DNA of 64,000 nucleotides from VFZN01 sp963709325 (GCA_963709325.1 CAVPVV010000004.1:620001-684000), one strand, 5' to 3'; positions 27,819-37,740 are shown, counted from the stretch's first letter. The notes: a model not told the origin generated them from the letters alone. Numbers and translations are program-made.

Positions 27819-28706
27819 CTATGGACGACGAATGCGGCGCGGGGTTCTGGGCAGTTCGGTCGGGACGTTCGGGCGGCCGGCCTGCTCCCATGCGCCTGCG
27901 ATCACCGACGCGACCGCGGTAATCGACTCGTTCAGCCGCTTCTGCATCACCGGCAGTTGGGCCGTCCCGAACGCAGCGAAATACCCGTCATCGTAGAACT
28001 CGCGACCGGCGGCAGCGCTGCGATCGGCGTCGAGCACGCCGGCCGCCAGCCGGTTGGACGCCAGCAACGTGTCGAACATGAAATCGCGCGGTCGCGACAC
28101 CGGCGTCGCCGCGGCCGGCGCGAACACGATCTGGGCCTGGTTGCGCTCGAACAGCTCCGCCTCCCAGCGGCTGTGCAGCCCGTTCTGCCCGGTCAGCTGC
28201 CCGTCGTAGTTCACGACCGCGTGCAGCGGCACGTGACCATCAGCGACGTAGTGCGCCAGGATGGCGGTGAAGTAGGCGATGTTGTCCAGCACGTACCCGG
28301 GCGGATCCTGACGCTTCAGTGATTCGAACGAGCGCTGCAACTGCCCGTAAAACTCCTGCACCCGCCACGGCAGCAATCCCTGTTGGGAGATGAACTCGCG
28401 GCCGAACTTCTGGACCGCGGCATCGTAATCGCGAGGCAGGCCCTCGAACGGAAAGGGGCCGAACGCCTGATGATCGAGATCCACGAAGTGATTGGGCGGT
28501 TCGGAGTCGAAGCCGGCGGTCCGCCAAAGATCCGGATCGATCGCGTGCTCGACGATATACGCGCGCTGCTTTTCGAACAGCGGCCGCAGCGCCTCGGGCA
28601 GAAGCGCGATGGCCCGGTCGGCGATTGCCTTGTGGGCGGCAAATCCCCACGCAAAAGATGAGGTCGGCACCGACAGGCACAGCCCGACCAGCAGCAGTAC
28701 GCGCAT
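27819..28706 (-). CDS. S1/P1 nuclease / zinc-dependent phospholipase C-like secreted enzyme
   Basis: This 295-aa protein has a signal peptide ('VLLLVGLCLSVPTSSFA') whose predicted cleavage leaves an N-terminal Trp ('WGFAAHKAIADRAIALLP'), the zinc-ligating N-terminus typical of this fold. Further ligands are likely in 'NHFVDLDH', 'HYVADGHVPLHAVVNYDGQ' and 'NGLHSRWEAELFE', matching the HxxxD and HxxxE sites of the S1/P1 and PLC families. It acts in the periplasm or outside on phosphodiesters; nuclease and phospholipase activity cannot be told apart here. Neighbouring genes are on the same strand with short gaps. Confidence 0.82.
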   Translation of the reverse strand: MRVLLLVGLCLSVPTSSFAWGFAAHKAIADRAIALLPEALRPLFEKQRAYIVEHAIDPDLWRTAGFDSEPPNHFVDLDHQAFGPFPFEGLPRDYDAAVQKFGREFISQQGLLPWRVQEFYGQLQRSFESLKRQDPPGYVLDNIAYFTAILAHYVADGHVPLHAVVNYDGQLTGQNGLHSRWEAELFERNQAQIVFAPAAATPVSRPRDFMFDTLLASNRLAAGVLDADRSAAAGREFYDDGYFAAFGTAQLPVMQKRLNESITAVASVIAGAWEQAGRPNVPTELPRTPRRIRRP

Positions 28707-28715
28707 GACGCAATT

Positions 28716-29651
28716 CTACCGTTGTGAAATGTCGAGGCCGAGCAGTGCCCAGCCGATGCGCGCACTGGCGTCGGAATAGCGGTAGTCGTTGAGGAGGACG
28801 CGCGGCGGGCTGGTGGTCCGATCGACCACCACGAACGGAAAGCGCGACCATTGCAGGTAGGCCTGAGCGCGCGGAGCGGCCAGGGCGCCAGCTACCTCCG
28901 GTTGGCTCAACCCCTTGTCCACGCCGTAGCCGGCCGGACGGAAGTGCGGCGACGGCTCGAACCAGACAGTGCCCTTTTCGTAGCGATCCCCGGTGTCCAC
29001 CAGTACCTCGCGCCGAAACGGATTGACTGGAACCGGCGTGACCATGAATCGCGTGCCGGGGTCGCGTCCGGCGCGCACCAGGCCATCGCGAACGGCGGCC
29101 TCGGCCCAGCGCGTGGATCCGAACATGGCCAGCATGTAGACCGCCGCCAGCAGCAGCGCCCAGCGAGCCGGCCGTGCCGAATCGGGCCGCCGGCGTCGCG
29201 CCAGGTCGGATGCCAGCCAGACGCCCGCCAAGAGGATCCCCCACAGCCACGGATCGACGATGTAGAGCGCGTCGCCGTAGAACCAGCGGTCCGAGAACGG
29301 CTTGAGCAGGCGGACGCCGTAGCTGTTCAGCCAGTCCAGGAGGATGTGTGAATAGAGGCCGACGTAAGCAAGAAGCAGGAGCGGCCTGAAGGCGGGCCTA
29401 TTGCCGGTCGAGCGCTGCCCGATTGCCCAGACGACCCCAGCCAAGGCGAGCGGGAGCGTCGCCTGCGCCAGCACGCCGTGCGTCCAGCCGCGGCGAAACG
29501 ACATCGGCAGCGTGTCCGTCAGGAAGACCGCGACATCAACGTCCGGCAGGTTGGCGGCCACCATCAAGGTGGCCATGCCCCAGCGTGTCTTGTCCGCCAG
29601 GCCTGCCTTGCCGAGCGCCGCTCCTGTCAAGGTGTGACAGAGGTTGTCCAT
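28716..29651 (-). CDS. YdjM/DUF457-type membrane-bound metal-dependent hydrolase
   Basis: This 311-aa inner-membrane protein begins 'MDNLCHTLTGAALGKAGL', continues 'AANLPDVDVAVFL' and 'FRRGWTHGVLAQATLPLAL', and has 'SHILLDWLNSYGVRLL': the H-x-x-G, D-x-D and H-x-x-x-D clusters of YdjM-like (LexA-regulated in E. coli) hydrolases. Five or so helices precede a C-terminal soluble domain of about 130 residues. The substrate is unknown. ATG 29651 gives the conserved N-terminus; it lies 15 bp from the fadD stop on the same strand. Confidence 0.85.
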   Translation of the reverse strand: MDNLCHTLTGAALGKAGLADKTRWGMATLMVAANLPDVDVAVFLTDTLPMSFRRGWTHGVLAQATLPLALAGVVWAIGQRSTGNRPAFRPLLLLAYVGLYSHILLDWLNSYGVRLLKPFSDRWFYGDALYIVDPWLWGILLAGVWLASDLARRRRPDSARPARWALLLAAVYMLAMFGSTRWAEAAVRDGLVRAGRDPGTRFMVTPVPVNPFRREVLVDTGDRYEKGTVWFEPSPHFRPAGYGVDKGLSQPEVAGALAAPRAQAYLQWSRFPFVVVDRTTSPPRVLLNDYRYSDASARIGWALLGLDISQR

Positions 29652-29665
29652 CGTTCGAGTCCGCG

Positions 29666-31381
29666 TCAGGAGCGCTTCGCGCTGACAGCGTCTTCCCTCA
29701 AGTCCTTCCGCAGTACTTTGCCGACCGGCGACTTCGGCAGCTCGTCGCGGAAGATCACCAGCTTCGGCACCTTGTAGGGCGTCAGCGACTGGCGGCAGTA
29801 GTCGCGAATCTGTTCCACCGTCACGCCGCGATCCTTGCGTATCACGTAGGCCACGACCCACTCGCCAGTGTCTTCGTCAGGCACTCCCACCACGGCGCAA
29901 TCCTGGATGCCAGGATGCGACGCGATCACCGCCTCGACCTCGTTCGGGTAGACGTTGAAGCCGCTGACCAGAATCATGTCTTTCTTGCGATCGACGATGA
30001 AGACGTAGCCTTCCTCGTCCATCTGGGCAACGTCGCCGGTGTAGAGCCAGCCGTCGCGGATGGCGCGCGCGGTCTCGTCGGGGCGCTGCCAGTAGCCGGC
30101 CATCACCTGCGGGCCGCGCACGATCAGCTCGCCCGCTTCCCCACTCGGCACATCCCGCCCCTCGTCGTCCACGATCCGGACATCGGTGCCCGGAATCGGC
30201 ACGCCGATCGAGGCACGCTTGACGCGGTGAAATGGATTCAGCGTCACGACCGGTGACGTCTCGGTCAAACCGTAACCCTGATAGATCGGCGTCTTCGTGA
30301 CCTGCTCCCACCGTTCGCCGACTGCCGGCACCAGCGCCATGCCGCCGGCCACCGATCCGTGGAAGCTCCAGGAGGGCCGATCAACGAACCACTTCTCGTG
30401 CATGAGCCCGGCAAACAGCGTGTTGACGCCGGTGAACCAGGTCACGGGCTCGGTCTCGAACACCGTGCGCAGGTTCGTGAGGGGACGCGGGCTCGGGGCG
30501 AGGATGTCGCGCCCGCCGGTGACGAAGAACAGCATCAGGTTCGCGGTGAACGCGAAGATGTGGTACAGCGGCAGCGCCGTCAGCATCACCTCCTCGCCGA
30601 TGCGCAGCCATGGCCGCCACGCCTGCAGACACTGGTCTATGTTGGCGAGCAGGTTGCCGTGAGTCAGCATCGCGCCCTTGGCGACACCCGTCGTCCCGCC
30701 GGTGTATTGGAGCGCGGCGAGCGTGGCCGGTGTCAGGCTCTGCGCGTAAACGAGTGGATCGGCCCCGGTGTCGATGCGCGCCTGTCCCTCGCGCAGGGCG
30801 CGCGCAAAGGACACGTGCGCGAAGTCGATCCGCGGAATCATCTTTCGGACGTACTTCTGGACGCCCCACACGAGCCATCGCTTGAGCGGCGGCAGCAGGT
30901 CCGAGATCGACACGACCACGACGCTCCTGATCGACGTCTTCGGAAGCACCTGCTTCACCTTCTCCGAGAAGAGGTCGATGGTGATCAGCCCGACCGAGCC
31001 GCTGTCGGAGAACTGGTGGGCCATCTCCGGAGGCGTGTAGAGCGGATTGGTGTTGACCATCACCAGGCCCGCCTTCAGCGCGGCAAAGACGGCGATCGGG
31101 TACGGCAGGCAGTTCGGCATCTGGATGGCGATGCGATCCCCGGCGTTGAACCGGGCGACCTCGCGGAGGTAGACGGCGAACTGGTCGGACAGGCGATCGA
31201 CCTCGGCAAACGTGAGGTCGCCCTGCGATCCGTTGGGCAGTCCAAGTGTGAACGCCCGCTTCGGCGCAAAGCGCGAGGCCGCGTCGCGAATGAGCGCCGG
31301 CAGATGCGGGTGCGCACACGGCGGCAGGTCCTTCGCCGTGTCGGGGTGATAGAACGCGGTCCAGTGGCGAGGCGCTGGCAC
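29666..31381 (-). CDS. fadD: Long-chain fatty-acid-CoA ligase
   Basis: This adenylate-forming enzyme activates fatty acids to acyl-CoA using ATP. The protein is 571 aa. The P-loop-like motif 'YTGGTTGVAKGAMLTH' is followed by 'YQGYGLTETSPVVTLNPF', the 'GWLYTGDVAQMDEEGYVFI' region and 'DRKKDMILVSGFNVYPNEVE', ending with the conserved lysine segment 'LPKSPVGKVLRKDLRE'. These match FadD in order and length. It is divergent from the SGNH hydrolase gene with a 61-bp spacer that must hold both promoters. The neighbourhood does not show other beta-oxidation genes. Confidence 0.94.
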   Translation of the reverse strand: MPAPRHWTAFYHPDTAKDLPPCAHPHLPALIRDAASRFAPKRAFTLGLPNGSQGDLTFAEVDRLSDQFAVYLREVARFNAGDRIAIQMPNCLPYPIAVFAALKAGLVMVNTNPLYTPPEMAHQFSDSGSVGLITIDLFSEKVKQVLPKTSIRSVVVVSISDLLPPLKRWLVWGVQKYVRKMIPRIDFAHVSFARALREGQARIDTGADPLVYAQSLTPATLAALQYTGGTTGVAKGAMLTHGNLLANIDQCLQAWRPWLRIGEEVMLTALPLYHIFAFTANLMLFFVTGGRDILAPSPRPLTNLRTVFETEPVTWFTGVNTLFAGLMHEKWFVDRPSWSFHGSVAGGMALVPAVGERWEQVTKTPIYQGYGLTETSPVVTLNPFHRVKRASIGVPIPGTDVRIVDDEGRDVPSGEAGELIVRGPQVMAGYWQRPDETARAIRDGWLYTGDVAQMDEEGYVFIVDRKKDMILVSGFNVYPNEVEAVIASHPGIQDCAVVGVPDEDTGEWVVAYVIRKDRGVTVEQIRDYCRQSLTPYKVPKLVIFRDELPKSPVGKVLRKDLREDAVSAKRS

Positions 31382-31442
31382 GTGGACAAATTACAGGGGG
31401 TTCGACTCGCCTGTGAAGGAAAAACCGGCGATGATGGGATCG

Positions 31443-32319
31443 ATGTCCCTGTTTCGTGCCGTTCTAATCACCTGCCCTCGCCGTTTCCGCCGCCTCATGC
31501 AGCAAGTCGGACAGCGGCGATACACCGACTTCCCCGACCAATCCGAACGCTATCTCTTACACCGTGCTCGGCGCCAGCGACGGCATCGGCGTCGGCGGCT
31601 CGATCGTCTGCGCGCCGCTCGATCTCGGATGCGAAAACGGCACCGGCTACGCGCAGACCATCCGGCGGCGTTTCCAGGCGGACGGGCGCACTGTCAGCTA
31701 CTTGAACCTGTCCATCCCCGGATACGTGCTCTCACGTGCGATCGCCGATCTCGCCGTCTCGATCGGACGCCCGGACCCAGGCACATTCATCGAGCGCTAT
31801 CCGGCGTTCGTGCCGCCGGGCACGACGCACGTGACGATATTTGCGGGCGGCAACGACGCCAACGTCATCGGGTCGGCGGTCAGCGCCGGCCAGGGCGCGC
31901 CCGACATCCGCGGCTACGTCGATGGACAGGTTCGTCAGTGGGGCAGCGATCTGGCCGAGTTCGTCAGTCGCGTGCGCAGCCGGTCGTCCACCGCGCGGAT
32001 CGTCGCCTACAACCTGCCGAACCTGGGCGCCGCACCGTACATGGCGGGCCGCACCGTCCAGGAGCGCAGCATCATGCAGCGCATCGCCACCGGCCTCACC
32101 GACCAGATCAACAGCCTCACGAACCGCGGCGTCATCGTCATCGACCTGATGTGCGATCCGCGCCTCGCGCAGCCGGCCACGTATTCCTCCGACGGCTTCC
32201 ACCCGAGCGACGCCGGCTACGCGATCATGGCCGACCTCGGTTACGCGGCACTGACCAGTGGCTCCGCCCCCGCCCCGCAGTCATCCTGCGCGCAACGCAC
32301 GGCTCTGCCGGTTTTCTAG
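31443..32319 (+). pseudogene. SGNH/GDSL-hydrolase lipoprotein interrupted by a frameshift in its signal peptide
   Basis: The catalytic part reads cleanly in one frame: block I 'VLGASDGIGVGGS', block III 'TIFAGGNDANVIG' and block V 'SSDGFHPSDAGYAIMADL', as in SGNH esterases/lipases. In that frame a TAA stands at 31465-31467. ATG 31443 in the frame before it encodes 'MSLFRAVLI', and dropping one base near 31468-31475 joins this to 'PALAVSAASCSKSDSG', giving a perfect lipoprotein signal with its cysteine. The alternative GTG start at 31564 would leave no signal and put the catalytic serine at residue 5. The intact product would be about 290 aa. Either a one-base insertion in the sequence or a real break is present. 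Confidence 0.75.
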
Positions 32320-32565
32320 GGAGAGCCTGCTTCGGGCGTTTCCCATAAACAACTGATCCATAAAATATGCGCATTTGGCAAAAATCGAACCGCATCTCGC
32401 AAAATTTGGCCTTTTAGTCCTGCGATCTGCGCGTTGTCATTGCATCTTGCCATCTGTTTCGTGCATACTTTGCACTTCAGAAACGACATCCCATTCGCGC
32501 GGCGGCACCGGCCCGCGGACTGGCTCCCTCTATTCATCCACGGTGCGCCACAAGGGGCAGACAAC
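32320..32565 (+). promoter_or_regulatory. AT-richer leader upstream of glnN
   Basis: This is the least GC-rich stretch of the region and precedes a strong ribosome-binding site (AAGGGGC, 8 bases before ATG). A weak promoter candidate is TTGCAT (32440-32445), 18 bp, CATACT (32464-32469). I found no GG-N10-GC sigma-54 site and no clear hairpin ladder of a glutamine riboswitch. Confidence 0.3.
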
Positions 32566-34761
32566 ATGGGTTCCGCAGCTCTGGGAGAAGCGGTCAGGGG
32601 CATCAACGCCTGGGCCACCGACGGCATGCGCCATCTGAGCAAGCCGGTCAACGTCAACGAGGTCTTCGGCTCGCTCGCCTTCAACGATCAGATCCAGCAG
32701 GCCCGTCTCCCCAAGTCCGTCTACAAATCGCTGCGGCAGACCATCACCCACGGCAAGCCGCTGGACATCAACACGGCCGACGCCGTGGCGACGGCGCTCA
32801 AGGACTGGGCGGTCGAGCACGGCGCATCGCACTTCACGCACTGGTTCCAGCCGATGACCGGCATCACGGCCGAGAAGCACGACAGCTTCTACAACCCGAC
32901 CTCGGACGGCCGCGCCATTGCCGAATTCGGCGGCAAGGAACTCGTCAAGGGCGAGCCCGACGCGTCCAGCTTCCCGTCCGGGGGCATGCGGAGCACCTTC
33001 GAGGCGCGCGGTTACACTGCCTGGGATCCGACCAGCCCGCCCTGGCTCCTCGTCAACGGCAACAGCTGCACGCTTGTCATCCCGACCGCGTTCGTGAGCT
33101 GGACCGGTGAGGCGCTCGACAAGAAGACGCCGCTCCTCCGCTCGATGGAGGCGCTCTCGGCGCAGGCCGTCCGCGTCTTGAAGCTGTTCGGCTCGGACGC
33201 GACGCGCGTCACTGCGACGTGCGGTCCCGAACAGGAGTACTTCCTGATCGACCGCAACTTCTACTTCGCGCGTCCCGACCTGATCAACGCCGGCCGTACG
33301 TTGTTCGGCGCGCGCCCGCCAAAGGGCCAGGAGCTGGAGGATCAGTACTTCGGCTCGATTCCCGAGCGCGTGCTCGCCTGCATGGCGGAGATCGAGGCGG
33401 AGCTCTATCGCGTCGGCGTGCCGATCAAGACGCGCCACAACGAGGTCGCCCCGTCGCAGTACGAAGTCGCGCCGATCTTCGAGAGCGCCAACGTCGCCAC
33501 CGATCATCAGATGATGACGATGGAGACGATGAAGCGGGTGGCGCCGCGCTATGGGCTGGCGTGCCTGATTCACGAGAAGCCGTTTGCCGGCATCAACGGC
33601 TCCGGCAAGCACCTCAACTGGAGCATCGGCGACGACCTCGGGAACAACCTGCTGAACCCGGGCGATACGCCGCATCAGAACATCCAGTTCCTGTTCTTCT
33701 GCACGGCCGTGATCCGCGCCGTGGACAAGTTCCAGGGGCTCCTGCGGATGGCGGTCGCACACGCCGGCAACGATCACCGGCTCGGTGCGAACGAGGCGCC
33801 GCCGGCGATTCTGTCGGTGTTCCTCGGCGACATGCTCACCGACATCTTCGAGCAGGTCGAGAAGGGCGGCGCCCGCAGCACGAAGATGGGCGGGCTGCTC
33901 GACATGGGCGTCTCGGTACTGCCGAAGCTGCCGCGCGACGCCGGCGACCGCAACCGGACCTCTCCATTCGCGTTCACCGGCAACAAGTTCGAGTTCCGCG
34001 CCGTCGGCTCGACCCAGAACGTCGCGTTCCCGGCCACCTGCCTGAACGTTGCCGTGGCCGAATCGCTCGACGCGATGGCCACCGAGCTCGAAGCGACGCT
34101 CGCCAACGGAAAAAAAGCGGTCAACGGCGACGCCTTCACCGAGGCAGTCGGCGCGCTCCTCAAGAAGACCGTGAAGCAGCACAAGCGGGTGATCTTCAAC
34201 GGCAACGGCTACTCGGACGAGTGGCAGAAGGAGGCGGCGAAGCGCGGCCTGCTCAACCTGAAGAACACGGTCGATGCCCTGCCGCAGATCCTGCAGCCGC
34301 TGGTCGTCAAGACCTTCGAGAAGTTCAAGATCCTGAGCGAGCGCGAGCTGCACGCGCGGCACGAGATCAACCTCGAGAACTACAGCAAGACGATCAACGT
34401 CGAGGCGCAGCTGATGGTGCTGATGGCCAACCGCTACATCCTGCCGGCCGCCCTCGAGTATCAGAAGCGCGTCGGAGAGAGCGTGGTCGCGGCCAAGGCC
34501 GGCGGGGTGCCGAGCAAGGAAGGTGTGAAGCACCTCGCCAAGATCGTCGGGCTCGTCGACAAGTTCCGCGCCCAGACCGAGCGGCTGACCGGCCAGCTCG
34601 ATCACAACGGCGAGTCGTCCGAGCAGCACGCAAAGTACATGCGCGACTGCATCGTCCCGGCGATGGCCGCGCTTCGTGAGGTCGGCGATCAGCTGGAAGT
34701 GGTGATCCCGCACGAGATCTACCCGCTGCCGACGTATCGCGAAATGCTGTTCGTCAAGTAG
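32566..34761 (+). CDS. glnN: Type III glutamine synthetase
   Basis: This 731-aa enzyme forms glutamine from glutamate and ammonia with ATP. It is the long GSIII type (about 700-730 aa). Visible signatures include 'HFTHWFQPMTGITAEKHDSF', the glutamate/metal-binding 'TCGPEQEYFLIDR', 'TRHNEVAPSQYEVAP', 'NGSGKHLNWSIGDDLG', 'GNDHRLGANEAPPAI' and 'NRTSPFAFTGNKFEFRAVGS'. ATG 32566 is supported by AAGGGGC eight bases upstream; the in-frame GTG at 32434 lies in AT-rich leader. GSIII is common in Bacteroidetes, cyanobacteria and Acidobacteria and is not adenylylated. It is monocistronic and followed by a large palindrome. Confidence 0.96.
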   Translation: MGSAALGEAVRGINAWATDGMRHLSKPVNVNEVFGSLAFNDQIQQARLPKSVYKSLRQTITHGKPLDINTADAVATALKDWAVEHGASHFTHWFQPMTGITAEKHDSFYNPTSDGRAIAEFGGKELVKGEPDASSFPSGGMRSTFEARGYTAWDPTSPPWLLVNGNSCTLVIPTAFVSWTGEALDKKTPLLRSMEALSAQAVRVLKLFGSDATRVTATCGPEQEYFLIDRNFYFARPDLINAGRTLFGARPPKGQELEDQYFGSIPERVLACMAEIEAELYRVGVPIKTRHNEVAPSQYEVAPIFESANVATDHQMMTMETMKRVAPRYGLACLIHEKPFAGINGSGKHLNWSIGDDLGNNLLNPGDTPHQNIQFLFFCTAVIRAVDKFQGLLRMAVAHAGNDHRLGANEAPPAILSVFLGDMLTDIFEQVEKGGARSTKMGGLLDMGVSVLPKLPRDAGDRNRTSPFAFTGNKFEFRAVGSTQNVAFPATCLNVAVAESLDAMATELEATLANGKKAVNGDAFTEAVGALLKKTVKQHKRVIFNGNGYSDEWQKEAAKRGLLNLKNTVDALPQILQPLVVKTFEKFKILSERELHARHEINLENYSKTINVEAQLMVLMANRYILPAALEYQKRVGESVVAAKAGGVPSKEGVKHLAKIVGLVDKFRAQTERLTGQLDHNGESSEQHAKYMRDCIVPAMAALREVGDQLEVVIPHEIYPLPTYREMLFVK

Positions 34762-34859
34762 GGACTGACGCAGATCGGGAGGGGGCTGACGCTCGCCGGA
34801 ACGGGCTGGCATTGATCGGGAGGGGCTTCGCCTCTCGGGAGTGTCAGCCCTCAGTCCCT
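34760..34859. repeat. Nested inverted repeat between glnN and the FKBP gene
   Basis: Two sets of arms nest: AGGGACTGA (34760-34768) with TCAGTCCCT (34851-34859), and GGGCTGACGCTC (34783-34794) with GAGTGTCAGCCC (34839-34850, one mismatch). GATCGGGAGGGG occurs twice as a direct repeat inside. The outer arm begins at the glnN stop. It may end glnN transcription or be a mobile palindromic repeat. Confidence 0.65.
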
Positions 34860-34959
34860 CTCGCCGTTTCAGCCTCTGCCGCGAGCCGCTGTGCCTCCCG
34901 ACCAGGCGCCAGCCACCCCGCTCCTGTATGATCGAAGAAGCGCCTGTTTCCGGAGAACG

Positions 34960-35412
34960 ATGACCCGACGAAATCTCGCCTGTTTTTTGTCCTCGCTTGC
35001 CCTCATGACCCTCGCGGCCGCGTGTGGCGGCAGCGATTCACCAACCTCGCCCTCGGGCAGCCTGCCCCCGACCGGGACGGCGCCGTACAGCCAGACCGAT
35101 CTCCGCGTCGGCACTGGCTCCGAGGTGCTTGCCGGCCAGACAATCACCGTGAGCTACACGGGATGGCTGTATAGCGACACCGCGGCCGAGAACAAGGGCA
35201 GTGTCTTCAACGGGCCCAGCCAACGCGCCCAGTTTTCTCTGGCGAGCGTGATCGCGGGCTGGCAGCGCGGCATTCCGGGGATGAAGGTCGGCGGCATCCG
35301 CCGCCTCGTGATTCCGCCGGAGCTTGCTTACGGGTCGTCCACACCTGACGCGACGCGGATCCCGCCCAACGCGACGCTGCTTTTCGAAGTCGAACTGATC
35401 TCCATTCCGTAG
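34960..35412 (+). CDS. FKBP-type peptidyl-prolyl isomerase lipoprotein
   Basis: This 150-aa protein begins with a lipoprotein signal ('NLACFLSSLALMTLAAACGG', lipidated Cys about 26), followed by a Ser/Pro/Thr linker. The FKBP domain shows 'QTITVSYTGWLYSDTAAE', 'VFNGPSQRAQFSLASVIAGW', 'GIPGMKVGGIRRLVIPPELA' and 'IPPNATLLFEVELISI', which is a full single domain. It should fold periplasmic or outer-membrane proteins by cis-trans isomerisation of X-Pro bonds. ATG 34960 has CCGGAG seven bases upstream; a longer frame back to 34891 would hide the signal. Confidence 0.93.
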   Translation: MTRRNLACFLSSLALMTLAAACGGSDSPTSPSGSLPPTGTAPYSQTDLRVGTGSEVLAGQTITVSYTGWLYSDTAAENKGSVFNGPSQRAQFSLASVIAGWQRGIPGMKVGGIRRLVIPPELAYGSSTPDATRIPPNATLLFEVELISIP

Positions 35413-35450
35413 TGGTCTTCGTGCCGCCGCCCGCGGCCTGATGGCAGCGT

Positions 35451-35470
35451 CGGCCTGCGAACGCAGGCCG
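35451..35470. terminator. Perfect hairpin between convergent genes
   Basis: CGGCCTGCG and CGCAGGCCG are perfectly complementary with only two bases between them, about 40 bp past the FKBP stop and 18 bp before the stop of the opposing gene. No T-run follows on either strand. A shared 3' structure is likely. Confidence 0.5.
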
Positions 35471-35487
35471 CTTGCCGACGAAACCGC

Positions 35488-37697
35488 CTATTTCCGCGTC
35501 AGGGAGACGCCGGTCACTCGAAGCGCCAGCGATCGCGTGTCGCTTCCGCCCATGTCGGCCGGGCGCACCGCGCGCGAGGTCGTCCACCACAGCTCGTTGG
35601 TGCCGGCCACCCACACGCCTGCCGGGACCTGCCACGTGTAGCCCGGCTCGACGCCAGCCACGCGTATGCCGACGTCAACCCCATTCACGCGCAGCGCGAT
35701 CGTGGTGGCACCGCTCGGGCCCGTTCCGGCGGCGACGCCGGCTTCGAGCGTGACCTCCACGTCCGTCCGCTCGGGCGCGCGCACCAGCATCACGGCATCC
35801 GGGCTCGCCCATCGGTACCCACCGCGCTCACGGGCCTCGAGCCCGTACCATCCCGCGCCGAACAACGCCTCGTCACGGAGGTTCAGCACTTCCCTGCCCG
35901 GCGTGCGAAGGTGCATGGTCCCGACCGGCGCCGCGCAGATCCGTCCGCGCGCGGCATCGCCGTAGCCGATCAGTCGGGCAATCGTGCGCGGAGCGCGGCG
36001 GCCCAGTTCGAGAGAGACGAGGGACGGGACCAGTGGATCGGCGGTGAACCGGACGCGATGAATCCAGACGCGGCTCGGCGGACGGCGCGCCATCGTCAAT
36101 CCAGAAGTCGGCGGGAGGCGGCGACACACCCGGGCCGCTCGACAGTGTTTCCTGACGCGGCGCGAGCTCGCTGCCGTCGGGGCTCTCCGCGCGCACCGGC
36201 AGCTCGAGGGCATCGCCCACGATGAGGTCGAGCTCACCGCCGATACCTGGCGGCACGCGGATGCCGAGGCGGCCGGTGTATTCCAGTCCCGGCAACTGGC
36301 TCCAGCGATCGGCGCGGACGACGGCGCATTGCATCACGCCCTTCGACCTCGAACAGTGTGTAAGGCGCGAGGTCCGACAGCGGCGCCGCGTCGGCGAACG
36401 CCACGCCTGACAGTTCCAGATGCCGCCGGCCGACCGGCCCGGCGAGCACGGCGCGACCCGCCTTTCGCGCGTCGGCCACTGCTCCACCGTCCTGCGTGAG
36501 GCGGACGACATTCGGCACCCGCGCCGCGATCCACGGCACGAGCGCGGAATCGATCTGTGTGTTCTCGGCCACGAGCGCCAGCGGCCCGGCCTGCGCGCGA
36601 GGTTCCAGGGTGGTGAGGAGCAAGTCACGAAACTGCCTTGCCTCGGCGCCCGCAAGGGGTCGCGCGCCGAGCACCAACGTCTCACTGACGCCGATGGCGC
36701 CCAGCACGATCGTGACGACCACTGGCCGCCGCCCTTGTGACGCAACCCAGGTCAGCCCGACCGCTGACAGCGGCGCCAGTGACCACAGCGCGAACCGAGT
36801 GACCTCTGCCTGCCACTCGGACCAGGTGAAGCCGACGCCCACAGCCAACGCGGCGGTCAGCAGGACAGAGCGGCGCCACCAGCGGCCGAGCGAGCCGAAC
36901 AGCAATCCGACGACGGCGAGGGCCATGAGCAGGTAGCCGAGCCTGGTCGTGAGCTCGGGCGCCGCGTAGCTGCCGAGCGGCATTCGCGGCCGCGCGTCGA
37001 ACGCCACCCACATCGCGTCGCGCCAGCCGAACGCGTCGGCGGCCGTCGTCACGATTCTCGTGCCGTCAGCCACGCTCGCGAAGTGCAGCACGACAGCAGC
37101 GACACCAACGACCAGTGAGCCTGCGGTCCAGAAGCCGCGGGCCGGGCGTTGAGGCGTTCGCCGGAACGCGGCAAGCACGATCGGCCAGGCGACGATGGCC
37201 ACCCAGTGGCACCACATGGCGACACCCCAGAGCAGCAGCGCGGACAGTGGGTTGATCCATCGCCCTCCGGACAGCCGCGACCGATCGTCGAATGCAGCGC
37301 CGGCAGCCAGCCACACGAACCCGACGGCCAGCGAGAGGCCGGCTGCATGGGCAAGGGCCGCGCTGAAGGCGCTGTCGGCGACGAGCGCCACCAGCACGAA
37401 GAGCGCGGCGAGCGTGGAGGCCCCGGAAAAGAGCGCCACACCGCTGGCGCCAAGGATGACCAGGACGCCGGCAGACCATGCGAGCGCGCGCGGTGGCGTG
37501 CCGAGCCAGGCGGCATGCAGGACCGGTTCGAGCGCCACGAGCGCCGGCGGATCGAGGCTCGAATAGACCGGCTGCGGGCCGACCGGCCAGGTCGGCGGCA
37601 TGGATGAAGATTCGACCATCGCCCACCACGCCGCCGCAACAAGCAGCGCCACGATGCCGGCACGCACGAACGGTGCGGAGGCGGGCGGCGCGCTCAT
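35488..37697 (-). pseudogene. Large multi-pass membrane protein gene with two frameshifts
   Basis: Three minus-strand frames join into one protein of about 735 aa. Frame A (37697 to about 36340) has ten or so membrane helices starting at 'VRAGIVALLVAAAWWAMV', then a soluble part to 'PYTLFEVEG'. Frame B continues 'VMQCAVVRADRWSQLPGLEY' to 'PPADFWIDDG' near 36100. Frame C runs 'RPPSRVWIHRVRFTADPL' to the stop at 35488 ('RSLALRVTGVSLTRK'). Each junction is repaired by skipping one base. The product resembles membrane-anchored sugar-handling proteins in outline only; the C-terminal part is beta-rich. It diverges from a glycosyltransferase-like gene with a 43-bp gap. Sequence insertions or real decay are both possible. 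Confidence 0.7.
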
Positions 37698-37740
37698 GGG
37701 TTGGCGTATTCTACGCTCCCGCATCGCTCGCGGTCCGTGG

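Noticed and set aside
31391..31412. GGGGGTTCGACTCG, similar to a tmRNA or tRNA T-loop
   Set aside because: No complementary CCCCC arm follows, no acceptor stem is present, and it is a 61-bp spacer between divergent genes.
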